DNA from: Paenibacillus oryzisoli
GTDB lineage: Bacteria > Bacillota > Bacilli > Paenibacillales > NBRC-103111
DNA length: 59,326 bases
Direction of reading: 5' to 3'
Assembly (NCBI RefSeq): GCF_001653565.1
Contig: NZ_LYPB01000061.1
Coordinates: 356-59,681 of the forward strand
How positions within the stretch are numbered: the first letter of the stretch is position 1; each line of letters starts with the position of its first letter. The notes beneath the pieces were generated by a model. That model worked only from the letters and a program-made list of their open reading frames with translations, did not search any database and was not told the origin of the DNA. Of this stretch, positions 1 to 8,666 are shown piece by piece. Made by a program: the position numbers and the translations under genes.

Positions 1-300
1 GCGGGCACAGATAAGGCCCAAAAGGGGCCTTATCTGGCCGACCGACGACATCCGCGCGCACGTTCCCGAGCTTTAGCGCCCTTTTCGGGCGCTAACTGCA
101 TAGCCCTGCGGCTGCGGGCACAGATAAGGCCCAAAAGGGGCCTTATCTGGCCGACCGACGACATCCGCGCGCACGTTCCCGAGCTTTAGCGCCCTTTTCG
201 GGCGCTAACTGCATAGCCTCGCGGCCGCGGGCAAAGATAAGGCCCAAAAGGGGCCTTATCTGGCCGACCGCCGTCAACCGCGCCAGCCTTCTCGAACGTT
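1..300. repeat. Tandem 113-bp repeat with paired hairpins
   Basis: Units begin with GCGGGCA at 1, 114 and 227, so the period is 113 bp. The first two units are almost identical and the third decays after about 50 bp. Each complete unit carries two strong inverted repeats: an 11-bp stem AGATAAGGCCC/GGGCCTTATCT and a 9-bp stem TTAGCGCCC/GGGCGCTAA, each with a short loop. No convincing gene is present; open frames here are repeat shadows. The block lies just downstream of the cysJ-like gene terminator. The repeat may continue left of the window. Confidence 0.85.
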
Positions 301-337
301 AGCTCCCTCTTGCCCGCCAGCCGGCCAACGCCAACAC

Positions 338-376
338 AAAAGGCGAGCAAGCTGATCATCAGCTTACTCGCCTTTT
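338..376 (-). terminator. Rho-independent terminator of cysJ-like gene
   Basis: An inverted repeat AAAAGGCGAGCAAGCTGAT paired with ATCAGCTTACTCGCCTTTT lies immediately after the stop codon of the leftward gene at 382-1536. On the minus strand it ends in a T run, as expected for an intrinsic terminator. Confidence 0.8.
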
Positions 377-381
377 CCATT

Positions 382-1536
382 CTAATAAACGTCGCGTTGG
401 TAACGTCCTTGCTCCTGCAAGCCAGCCAAGTACGCTTCAGCATCTTCGCGGCTTAACTTGCCTTCTTTTTCAATAATGTCGATCAGGGTGTTGTGAACAT
501 CCTTCGCCATGTTTTGTTTATCTCCACACACGTAGAAGTAAGCGCCACCCTCTAACCAAGCGAATAGCTCTTGGCTATTGTCCTGCATTTTATTCTGCAC
601 ATACACCTTTTGCGCTGTATCACGAGAGAAAGCCGCATCGATTTTAGTCAGTGCGCCAGACTGTTGATATTGCTCCAGTTCTTCCTGATACAAGAAATCT
701 GTCGCGGAATGCTGGTCGCCGAAGAACAGCCATGCTTTGCCTGTCGCTTTGCTCACGGCGCGCTCTTGAATAAAGGAGCGGAACGGTGCTATACCTGTGC
801 CAGGACCAACCATGATAATATCTTGTTCCGAAGACTCCGGAAGGTTGAAATGTTTGTTTACTTGAACAAAGACCGGAACCGTTTCCCCTTCATTCAAACG
901 CTCTGCGCACATGACAGAACATACGCCTTTGCGCTCGCGGCCGTGTGCCATGTAGCGAACAGCACCGATCGTAAGGTGAACTTCACCTGGATTAGCTGCA
1001 AAACTGCTTGCGATGGAATACAAGCGTGGCGGCATTTTTCTCAATAAAGCGACAATTTCGTGTGGGGAAGCATTCCAAGGTCCGAATTCGCTCAGTAAGT
1101 CAAGCAAATCACGGCCATCTGTGTAAGCTTTCAACTGCTCCGCATTTGCAACAAGCTGCTTCAACGCTTCATTATTCGAGAATTCAACAGCTTGCTGAAC
1201 GATTTTCTTGGACAACAACGTCAGCTCGAAATGCTTCAAAAGCGCTTCTTTCAATGGAAGCGTTTCGTTCTGTTTATTAATGACAACCTCCGTGTCCGCA
1301 TCCCACTTCATCACCTCAAGGATCGAAGCGACCAACTCCGGATCGTTGTCTGGCACTACGCCTAAGCAATCGCCGGGCACGTAGGACAATCCTGAACCTT
1401 CGAGCGAAAGTTCAATATGGCGTGTTTCTTTGCTGGAACTTGCTCCGTTTAAATTAATATTTTTCAATACTTTCGCTTGAAACGGATTGGTTCTAGAAAA
1501 CAAGGATGGTACTTTTTCGACATCAGTAACTTGCAT
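382..1536 (-). CDS. cysJ: Sulfite reductase flavoprotein alpha-type reductase without flavodoxin domain
   Basis: Predicted FAD/NADPH-dependent diflavin-type reductase of the CysJ/cytochrome P450 reductase family, cytoplasmic. Visible motifs: RLYSIASS (FAD), GVCS, the NADPH loop GPGTGIAPFRSF, CGDKQNMAKDV, and the C-terminal RYQRDVY ending in an aromatic residue as in CysJ. At 384 residues it lacks the roughly 200-residue N-terminal flavodoxin (FMN) domain of full-length CysJ; the protein starts directly in the FAD module. The start is supported by GGAGTGAAGAGAA before ATG. No cysI hemoprotein gene is adjacent, so the electron donor/acceptor partner is not visible. An alternative role as a stand-alone ferredoxin/flavodoxin reductase is possible. 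Confidence 0.85.
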   Translation of the reverse strand: MQVTDVEKVPSLFSRTNPFQAKVLKNINLNGASSSKETRHIELSLEGSGLSYVPGDCLGVVPDNDPELVASILEVMKWDADTEVVINKQNETLPLKEALLKHFELTLLSKKIVQQAVEFSNNEALKQLVANAEQLKAYTDGRDLLDLLSEFGPWNASPHEIVALLRKMPPRLYSIASSFAANPGEVHLTIGAVRYMAHGRERKGVCSVMCAERLNEGETVPVFVQVNKHFNLPESSEQDIIMVGPGTGIAPFRSFIQERAVSKATGKAWLFFGDQHSATDFLYQEELEQYQQSGALTKIDAAFSRDTAQKVYVQNKMQDNSQELFAWLEGGAYFYVCGDKQNMAKDVHNTLIDIIEKEGKLSREDAEAYLAGLQEQGRYQRDVY

Positions 1537-1821
1537 TTCTCTTCACTCCAGAAATTTTTTTATTATTTAGAATATCACAAGCTGAACAACTTAGATATGC
1601 TTATTAAATAATCCTATTATGAATTTTTAACTTTTTCAAACAAATTAAACAATTTGTCATTTTCAAACAGTAATCTTCTGATCCCCTATACTATTCCCCG
1701 CTTGAAATTACCAATAAATATATCATTTATATAACTATTACCACATAAATAAAAACATAAAAAAAGGCAGGGATTCCGCCACAGCGTCCCCCTCACCTAA
1801 ACCTATTTTACAGCTATGAAA

Positions 1822-3201
1822 TTATTGTTTATATTCCTTGGCATGGTAAGGGCCGCCCTCTTTCATTACCGTCCACAAAGGATCTGTATCATCTTTCATG
1901 GAAAGCATCATGCTATCATGCCATTCATTTAGCAAATAAATCGCTTGCTTGCATATATCGCTTCTTTCTTCCGCCAGATTGTACTGTTCATAGGGATCAT
2001 TGTCCAGATCAAACAGCATCTCCCTTGGAAATCCATGGTACCCGTCATGATAGGTTCGAATATAGAGCCATTTCTCGAATCTGACACTCCGCTGACAAAC
2101 ATGCGCGCACTGCGATACGACCAAATACGGTCTACCCGTATCCGTTCCTTGTGTAATACTTTCGGCATAGCTTAGGCCATCCCATGAGTCCGGTTTAGAT
2201 GTTTGCAGCAGACTAGCCAGTGTAGGCGCGAGATCTAACTGATAATGAAGCCCCTCATCTACGCTGCCTTGGAGACCACCAGGCCATCGGATGATCATTG
2301 GAATGCGACAGGTTCCCTGATCGGCAGTACCGTGTTCGGAATAGATCCCTAGTTCCCCCATGTTCTCCCCGTGATCCGCACTAATAATAATGGCTGTTTC
2401 TTCTAGAATGCCTAGTCGATCAAGGGTCTGAATGACTTTCCCAATATGCTCATCCATATACTGAATGGCACAATCGTAATTATCGATGAGGGTTCTTAAA
2501 TCGTTGTGTTCCTCTATCATCTTGTCGTGTCTCGAATGTTTATAGTAATGCGAACGAGCGAGCTTATTCATATCTTGAATACTATGCTGCCCTTCTTTGA
2601 GCATGTGGTTTTGAAAAACATCTTCCGTAAGCCAAGCAGGCATGGGCTCATTAGCAAAAGGGTTACCAAAGTCATCCGGCGCTCGATAAGGGGTATGGGG
2701 ATCCCAAAAATTCAAATGCAGGAACCAATCCTCAGACTTTGCATTATCCTCTAACCATTTAAGAGCTACAGGCAGCACTTCTTCAGCCGATTCGCCGCCT
2801 TTGCCACCAACATTGAGTACTTCATTAAACCCTGCATTAAAGGTCCATACGGAATGTCTTTCCGCAAAAGTGCTGATTGACGCTGTCTTCATACCTAATT
2901 TTCGCAATACACCTGGAAGGCTTTCCGTGGCCAATCGGTCACCAAACCCTCGCTCTGCTCCTTCGCGCCTCATATCCGCAGCAGTTCCCCCGTGTCCAAC
3001 GACTCCGGTATGAATCCCGAATTTTCCTGACATCAATGCGGTTCTAGATGGCATACAAGGCGCATCGGAACAGTAATAGTTGGTAAATCGCACGCTTTCT
3101 TCTGCGATACGATCAATATGTGGTGAAGTTGCTCGATGGTAACCGTAACAACCGAGATGATCGGGGCGCAAGGAATCTAAATCCAAATATAGTATTCTCA
3201 T
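1822..3201 (-). CDS. Sulfatase (Cys-type, formylglycine-dependent)
   Basis: A 459-residue sulfatase of the alkaline phosphatase superfamily, predicted to hydrolyse sulfate esters. The N-terminus LYLDLDSLRPDHLGCYGY supplies metal ligands, and C49-M-P-S-R53 matches the C-x-P-S-R signature whose cysteine is converted to formylglycine. SADHGENMGELG is the second conserved metal-binding block. No signal peptide is seen, so the enzyme is probably cytoplasmic and acts after uptake by the ABC transporter encoded immediately upstream on the same strand. It is the last gene of the operon. No sulfatase-maturating enzyme is in the window. The exact sulfated sugar is unknown. Confidence 0.9.
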   Translation of the reverse strand: MRILYLDLDSLRPDHLGCYGYHRATSPHIDRIAEESVRFTNYYCSDAPCMPSRTALMSGKFGIHTGVVGHGGTAADMRREGAERGFGDRLATESLPGVLRKLGMKTASISTFAERHSVWTFNAGFNEVLNVGGKGGESAEEVLPVALKWLEDNAKSEDWFLHLNFWDPHTPYRAPDDFGNPFANEPMPAWLTEDVFQNHMLKEGQHSIQDMNKLARSHYYKHSRHDKMIEEHNDLRTLIDNYDCAIQYMDEHIGKVIQTLDRLGILEETAIIISADHGENMGELGIYSEHGTADQGTCRIPMIIRWPGGLQGSVDEGLHYQLDLAPTLASLLQTSKPDSWDGLSYAESITQGTDTGRPYLVVSQCAHVCQRSVRFEKWLYIRTYHDGYHGFPREMLFDLDNDPYEQYNLAEERSDICKQAIYLLNEWHDSMMLSMKDDTDPLWTVMKEGGPYHAKEYKQ

Positions 3202-3252
3202 CGATTTGTATCCTACCTTTTGATGTCATTTATAGTTTATGTAATGGAAACG

Positions 3253-4077
3253 TTAGCCTTTAACAGCTCCAGCAATCCCATCTACAAAGTAGCGCTGGAG
3301 GAATAGAAAGATAACAATAATCGGGAGTATCGCGATCGTCCCACCTGCTGCAATACCCGTCCAGTCAACGACGTTCTCCCCTCGTAATGCATATAAGCCT
3401 ACGGCTAAAGGTCGAAGATTAGGTGAGCTTAGCGTTAGGATCAAAGGAATCATAAAAGAATTCCATGACCAGATAAATTGCATGATCATCACACTGCCAA
3501 CGATTGGTTTGGATAAAGGAAGCATAATGGTCACAAATGTCCGTATAAACCCACTGCCATCCACAATGGAAGATTCTTCTAACTCCTTAGGGATCTGACT
3601 AAAGAAGGTGGAGAAGAGCAGGATAAAAATGATATGCGCCCCGCCAGCTTCAGCAAGAATAACACCTAGTAAATTGTTCATCAGTCCCAAATGTTTGATT
3701 AAATCATAGATCGGGATAATCGCGAACTCCATAGGGACGAACATGCTAGAGACCAATACTCCCAATACGAACTTTTTCCCTCTAAATACATACCTGCCAA
3801 GCACGTAACCACAAGTAGCCGTAGCGACAAGTACAATAAGGATGGTACTGACGGAAAGGATCACACTATTCAGAAAATAACGTTCAAAGTTCGCTTCGTT
3901 CCAAGCTCGAATGAGATTCCCCATGTGAAAGTTATTCGGCATCAACTTTAAACCGTTAGCAAAAAATTCACTCTGTGTTTTGAACGCTGCTGATACCATC
4001 CATAAGAATGGATAAATCCAAACTAGACAAAATGAAGTCATCACGATGTGAAATAAGGATAGTCGAAAGATCTTCAT
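3253..4077 (-). CDS. Carbohydrate ABC transporter permease (MalG type)
   Basis: Inner-membrane permease of the MalG/CUT1 class, 274 residues, with about six hydrophobic segments. The EAA loop lies at ELEESSIVDGSGFIRTFVTIMLPLSKP, where the nucleotide-binding protein docks. It overlaps the upstream permease by ATGA, so translation is coupled. With the partner permease and lipoprotein it forms a sugar importer; no ATPase gene is encoded nearby, so a shared MsmX-type ATPase encoded elsewhere is the usual solution in this group (inference). Confidence 0.9.
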   Translation of the reverse strand: MKIFRLSLFHIVMTSFCLVWIYPFLWMVSAAFKTQSEFFANGLKLMPNNFHMGNLIRAWNEANFERYFLNSVILSVSTILIVLVATATCGYVLGRYVFRGKKFVLGVLVSSMFVPMEFAIIPIYDLIKHLGLMNNLLGVILAEAGGAHIIFILLFSTFFSQIPKELEESSIVDGSGFIRTFVTIMLPLSKPIVGSVMIMQFIWSWNSFMIPLILTLSSPNLRPLAVGLYALRGENVVDWTGIAAGGTIAILPIIVIFLFLQRYFVDGIAGAVKG

Positions 4078-4997
4078 GATTTTGCACGACCTTTTATTCG
4101 TTTAGTCAGCACAGATTGGATAATGGCTAGGAAAATAATCGTTACTGCGAAGAAAAGGCCCGCTGCCGATGCATACCCTAATTGGGGCAGTCCCATTTCA
4201 CTAGAGAAAGCGTAACGATAAATATAAGTGGACACAACATCCGTGGCAAAGAAGGGGCCCCCGTTGGTCATTGTTTTAATCAAATCAAACACTTTCAGTG
4301 AATTGACGACATTTAGCAATAAAATGACAGCTCCGATAGGCACCAACAGAGGCACTGTTATATGAACAAATAATTTCATCCCTCGTGCTCCATCTACTTC
4401 GGCTGCCTCATAAATATCCTTAGGAATATTCTGTAGACCGGCAAGCCAATAGACCATGTTAATCCCTAGATTTTTCCACACGGATATGATGATAACCGTA
4501 AACATCGACCATTTGGCATCACCTAACCAATTAATGGGTGTATCTAGCAAACCTATTTTCAAGAGCGCATCATTGACTGCTCCATCACTACCCCATATGA
4601 AAACCATGATAATACCGACAATCGATGTCGTTGTAACCACTGGCAAGAAAATCAAGGTCCGATAGATGCTGGCTCCCTTTAACTTGGGACGATTCAAAAT
4701 AATAGCTAGCACTAGTGGCACCAACAGATGCAGTGGAACTACGCCTAACATAAATTTAAAGCTATTTTTATATGCGTTCCAGAAATAGGGATCCTTCGCC
4801 ACATCATAAAAATTGTTCAGTCCGACAAAGGTTGAATCTGTTGTTAGACCTGACCAATCCAGCATCGCATAATACAAGCTGGCCGCAATGGGCCAGCCTT
4901 GAAACAGAACGAAAAGGACGCCAGTAGGAATTAGGAATATCCAACACCACATTTCAATTCTCCACTTGGTTTTCATGCTGCGTGAACTCCCTATCAT
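4074..4997 (-). CDS. Carbohydrate ABC transporter permease (MalF type)
   Basis: A 307-residue MalF/UgpA-type permease with six predicted membrane segments and the EAA motif at IYEAAEVDGARGMKLFVHITVPLL. The start codon overlaps the stop of the solute-binding protein gene (ATGA) and its stop overlaps the next permease, giving a tightly coupled three-gene transporter. An internal ATG eight codons in is a possible alternative start. The neighbouring sulfatase suggests a sulfated oligosaccharide as the substrate. Confidence 0.9.
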   Translation of the reverse strand: MIGSSRSMKTKWRIEMWCWIFLIPTGVLFVLFQGWPIAASLYYAMLDWSGLTTDSTFVGLNNFYDVAKDPYFWNAYKNSFKFMLGVVPLHLLVPLVLAIILNRPKLKGASIYRTLIFLPVVTTTSIVGIIMVFIWGSDGAVNDALLKIGLLDTPINWLGDAKWSMFTVIIISVWKNLGINMVYWLAGLQNIPKDIYEAAEVDGARGMKLFVHITVPLLVPIGAVILLLNVVNSLKVFDLIKTMTNGGPFFATDVVSTYIYRYAFSSEMGLPQLGYASAAGLFFAVTIIFLAIIQSVLTKRIKGRAKS

Positions 4998-6484
4998 TGA
5001 ATTGACTTATAATCTTGTACGGTGTAGTTCTTGTCAGAACTCCAATTTGAGAATATGAAATCATTTTTATCTACCTTGGCACCTTCCGATTTGGCCTTCG
5101 AAATCGCTGTATCCAGGGACTTATTAATATTATCGGATAACTGTTTAAGCGTAGCCGTAGGATCTTGGATTGCCCCGGATACGATAGCTTGCATAATATC
5201 GCCTACACCTGGTTGAACATCCTTGTAATTGCTATACACACTTGCAAGTTCTGGATTCCTGATTTGTGGGTTAGGCACGGATCGTGAAAACTTCTGAACA
5301 ATGTCATAATACTGTTTAAACTGTGGAATCTCCGAGGAACTTTCGTTTACTTCTTTTAAAATGGAGAAGCGATCTCCTGCTTTAACTAGCACCGCCTGGT
5401 AATCTTTACTGAAATACTCTTTTAAATATAGGGCAGCTTCTTTCGGATGTTTCGTTGTTTTGGACATTCCGATCCATGGACTAAAGCTTGATCTAGGCAA
5501 GAAGCCTTGCTGACCACCATCCGGAATAGGTGGCGCCATAACTCCGAAGTCCAAGTTAGGGTTGTCGCGTTTCCATACGCCAATGGACCATTCGCCCTGT
5601 AAAATAAAACCAGCTTGCCCTTCCCCAAATAAGGCTCGAGCTTCAGGAGCAGATATGCTCATCGTCTTCGGATGGAAGCTACCGTCATCTTTCATTCCCT
5701 TGTACAAATTCATGACATCAACGACAGCTTTGCTATCATAGCTCGCACTATGAGTAACCAAACTAATCGGTGATTGCTGATTGAAGCCGCTGCCGCCTAA
5801 TGCGGACCAATCCATAGCCGCTAGTTTCCATCGTCCGATTTGTTTGCCGCCCTCGATAATACCGTAAGCTTTGCCTTTACCTGCATCGGTAATTTTCTTA
5901 GCCGCTTGGCGGAATTCCGTGTATGTCTTCGGCGGGTTTTCAGGGTCTAACCCAGCATCTCGGAAAAGCTGCTTATTATAATACACAAGTGTACTAGGTA
6001 CGCTCGCAAGTGCAGGAATCGTGTAGATCTTCCCATTCAACATGGTCGCCCCTTCAACAAATGCACCGTCAACGAACTTGTTCTTAAATTCTTCATCTAT
6101 ATAAGGATCTAAAGGCTGATACCATTCCCCTTTAACCGCCATACTCAAAGATACATTGTTGGGAATTGGGTATAAATCCGGTGCATCTCCCGATTTAATT
6201 GCCGTTGTAATTGTATTCTGAAATTGATCAACGCTCATTAGCGTATATTCAATTTTGATATTTGGGTATTTCGCTTCAAAATCTTTGATAAATTTCTCAC
6301 GGAAAGGTTTCTCACTATCTGCCCAGTCCATCACACGCAAGGTGACCTTTTCTCCAGTTGTCCCTGTTGTTGCAAGCGTTGCCGTGCTATTAGCATCCGA
6401 ATTTGAAGCCGAACAAGCTGTTATACTTTGTACAATACATACAGTTCCAAGTAGTAAGGCAGCATATTTCAGTTTTTGTACCAA
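4994..6484 (-). CDS. Extracellular solute-binding lipoprotein (sugar ABC transporter)
   Basis: Family-1 sugar-binding lipoprotein. A lipobox SITAC follows a hydrophobic signal sequence. The start chosen is TTG at 6484, giving MVQKLKYAALLLG, because AAGGGGGAT sits at proper spacing before it; the longer frame to 6511 adds nine residues containing that ribosome binding site. Mature features typical of the family include GDAPDLYPIP, ALFGEGQAGFILQGEWS and a long C-terminal region. It is anchored outside the membrane and delivers sugar to the two downstream permeases. The regulator gene 115 bp upstream is likely its activator. Confidence 0.88.
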   Translation of the reverse strand: MVQKLKYAALLLGTVCIVQSITACSASNSDANSTATLATTGTTGEKVTLRVMDWADSEKPFREKFIKDFEAKYPNIKIEYTLMSVDQFQNTITTAIKSGDAPDLYPIPNNVSLSMAVKGEWYQPLDPYIDEEFKNKFVDGAFVEGATMLNGKIYTIPALASVPSTLVYYNKQLFRDAGLDPENPPKTYTEFRQAAKKITDAGKGKAYGIIEGGKQIGRWKLAAMDWSALGGSGFNQQSPISLVTHSASYDSKAVVDVMNLYKGMKDDGSFHPKTMSISAPEARALFGEGQAGFILQGEWSIGVWKRDNPNLDFGVMAPPIPDGGQQGFLPRSSFSPWIGMSKTTKHPKEAALYLKEYFSKDYQAVLVKAGDRFSILKEVNESSSEIPQFKQYYDIVQKFSRSVPNPQIRNPELASVYSNYKDVQPGVGDIMQAIVSGAIQDPTATLKQLSDNINKSLDTAISKAKSEGAKVDKNDFIFSNWSSDKNYTVQDYKSIQ

Positions 6485-6598
6485 TGGTATATCCCCCTTT
6501 GTTTTGAACAATATTGATAGATAACACTTGCTAACAATTAGCTCCAGTGAGAACCGCCACTAGAACCTCCTTCCCTTCACGTTAACTATTATGTTATC

Positions 6599-7450
6599 CT
6601 ACAACTTATCCTCAGACCATGTAGGCACGATTCCACTTTTTGTACTTTTGATACTTTTCCGAAAATTACTTGGGGACATCCCGAACGATTTCTGAAAAAT
6701 TCGGTTAAAATGCGATGCGTCATAAAAGCCGCATTGCTGAGAAATGAGCTCAATGGTGTTCTCTGGATTTTCCAACATTCTTTTTGCCTTGATGAGTCGC
6801 ATTTTCTGAAGCATCTGCATCGGCGTTAGATCATAGACCTGTTTGAATGCACGGCTAAAATAAATAGGATTCATATGGTAAATTTCCGCTAATTCCTCGC
6901 GTGTAATATTGCGTTCCAGTCCCTTCTCAATATAATGAAGCGCATAATTGAACCGAGTAATCTCAAACGTCTCCCTAGACTTACGTTTTTCTCCTATCTT
7001 GGAACTTTCTATAATTTCATGCAACAGAAAGAGCGCCAGGAAAGCAGATTGGACCGAATAGTGGTCCGCCTCTTTTTGCGCCCATAAGTCTTGAAGTTCA
7101 TCGAACTTTTTTTCATACAGAGCGGTATCCCTAACTTTTATAACTTTATCGAGAGGAAATGCCTGCAAGAAATCGACTCCCTCCCTGACATGTAATTTCA
7201 AACTTAAGAGATAATGAATACCTTCTTCCTGTGAAATTACATTAAAAGGTGTGTTGGGGCGATTAATCATCACATCTCCGGTTTTGGCTACATACTCTTT
7301 TCCATCGTCCGTCGTGATAACCTCCCCTTTTTTGATGTAAGATACCGTAAGGTAGGAATGACTAATATCAAACATAATCCGGGAGTAGTATTGTACTTTT
7401 TTCACATCAAACAATGTTATGGAAAATAGATCGTTTACTTGAGTCGACAT
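6599..7450 (-). CDS. AraC-family transcriptional regulator (sugar operon)
   Basis: A 283-residue regulator with an N-terminal cupin-like sensor domain (about residues 20-110) and a C-terminal double helix-turn-helix (about 170-275), with REELAEIYHMNPIYFSRAFK as the first and LISQQCGFYDASHFNRIFQK as the second recognition segment. The start follows AAGGAGTGAAACG. It is transcribed in the same direction as the downstream transporter/sulfatase genes and most likely controls them in response to the imported sugar (inference from position). Confidence 0.9.
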   Translation of the reverse strand: MSTQVNDLFSITLFDVKKVQYYSRIMFDISHSYLTVSYIKKGEVITTDDGKEYVAKTGDVMINRPNTPFNVISQEEGIHYLLSLKLHVREGVDFLQAFPLDKVIKVRDTALYEKKFDELQDLWAQKEADHYSVQSAFLALFLLHEIIESSKIGEKRKSRETFEITRFNYALHYIEKGLERNITREELAEIYHMNPIYFSRAFKQVYDLTPMQMLQKMRLIKAKRMLENPENTIELISQQCGFYDASHFNRIFQKSFGMSPSNFRKSIKSTKSGIVPTWSEDKL

Positions 7451-7629
7451 CGTTTCACTCCTTGCGTATCTATACGTAGCACACTACATTCGACAATTTC
7501 CTCATACTTCCTCTGTGTTCCCTGTATTCATGTTTTGAGCTAAGTAGGGGATTTAACGCAATGAAAATACCTGTTTCATCTCTTGATCTGTCTTATGCTT
7601 AACATATAGTTGATGGTTAATGATTGCTT

Positions 7630-7659
7630 TTGTAAAGCATCTAGCATCGATGTTATGCT
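7630..7659 (+). promoter_or_regulatory. Possible sigma-A promoter for the second AraC gene
   Basis: TTGTAA at 7630-7635 and TATGCT at 7654-7659 are separated by 18 bp, about 80 bp upstream of the rightward AraC-type gene. The match is partial. Confidence 0.35.
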
Positions 7660-7737
7660 GAAAGAACATGAACTTTAGAGAACTATAAGGCAAACATACA
7701 AATTATGCCCAGTCAATCAGAGAGGAGAGGACAATTT

Positions 7738-8574
7738 GTGGACCGTACGAATTTGCCAATCGATATGATGATGCATGTTCCCGATTATCGGCTCGAGCCG
7801 TTTCACCGGCATAGTATGCTGGAAATCGGCTGCTGCTTGGAGGGAGAAGGCGTATTTCATTTTGGTCATAAGAGCTATCCCATCAAGCCTGGTGATATTT
7901 ATGTCGTGAATCCGGTCGAACCGCACCGCGCCCAATCCGATCCGGACCAACCAGCGCAATTTCTGTTCGTATTCTTCGAACCTTCCATCTGGCTGCACAC
8001 CGATAAGGAACTGCTCCTGCCATTTCTATATCGCCCAGAAGGTTTCGAGAATCGTATTCCCGCTTCGGTAGCGTGCGCAACTGGCATGAAAGAAGCGCTT
8101 CTGATCATGTGGAACGAATACTGCCGCAGAGACCCTGGATTTCACTATATGATCAAGGGACACCTGATGAATATCTGTGCCTCCCTCCTTCGTTACTACA
8201 ATCCGTCGCCAGACTTGCTAGAAGCAAGCAATGTTCTTAGCGCATATCGCACACTCAGGCCAGTTATTCAGTTCTTAGAACAGAACTACCATGACCCACT
8301 CACAGTAAACGATGTTTCATCTGTGCTGCATCTGAGTCCCTCTCGTACACAAGTCCTCTTTCGGGAAGCGGTTGGCATGGGCTTCGCCCAATATCTACGT
8401 TCTGTCCGCGTACATGCCGCGAAGGATCTCCTCATTCGCACGTCCCTGCCCGTGACGGAAATTTGCCAACAAAGCGGCTTCCAGAGTCAGGCCGCCTTCT
8501 ATCGTGCTTTTGAGGATCAAGTGGGTATGAAGCCTTCTGATTATCGCAACCTATTAAGTGGTATTTTCAGTTGA
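7738..8574 (+). CDS. AraC-family transcriptional regulator
   Basis: A regulator with an N-terminal AraC cupin domain (HRHSMLEIG, PGDIYVVNPVEPHRAQ) and two C-terminal helix-turn-helix segments (TVNDVSSVLHLSPSRTQVLFRE and EICQQSGFQSQAAFYRAFED). The GTG at 7738 is preferred because GAGAGGAGAGGAC lies just before it; an upstream in-frame ATG at 7705 would add 11 residues that encode the ribosome binding site. It is divergent from the AraC gene at 6599-7450 and lies 92 bp upstream of the ADP-ribosylglycohydrolase-like gene, a plausible target. Confidence 0.88.
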   Translation: MDRTNLPIDMMMHVPDYRLEPFHRHSMLEIGCCLEGEGVFHFGHKSYPIKPGDIYVVNPVEPHRAQSDPDQPAQFLFVFFEPSIWLHTDKELLLPFLYRPEGFENRIPASVACATGMKEALLIMWNEYCRRDPGFHYMIKGHLMNICASLLRYYNPSPDLLEASNVLSAYRTLRPVIQFLEQNYHDPLTVNDVSSVLHLSPSRTQVLFREAVGMGFAQYLRSVRVHAAKDLLIRTSLPVTEICQQSGFQSQAAFYRAFEDQVGMKPSDYRNLLSGIFS

Positions 8575-8666
8575 AATCGAGAAGGTTTCAGTGCGTTCTG
8601 GGAAGCGGGTCTCTCATGCTATTCGTTATAATGAGATCAAACCAATAATGGAGGCCGATTCCAACT

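Noticed and set aside
186..443. 85-residue open frame on the minus strand across the tandem repeats
   Set aside because: It overlaps the reductase terminator and reads repeat DNA; no ribosome binding site or recognisable domain.
1740..1800. Terminator after the sulfatase gene
   Set aside because: GGCAGGGATTCC-type pairing is possible but short and interrupted; not convincing.
1540..1820. S-box (SAM) riboswitch before the cysJ-like gene
   Set aside because: None of the conserved S-box stems or loops are seen in this AT-rich spacer.
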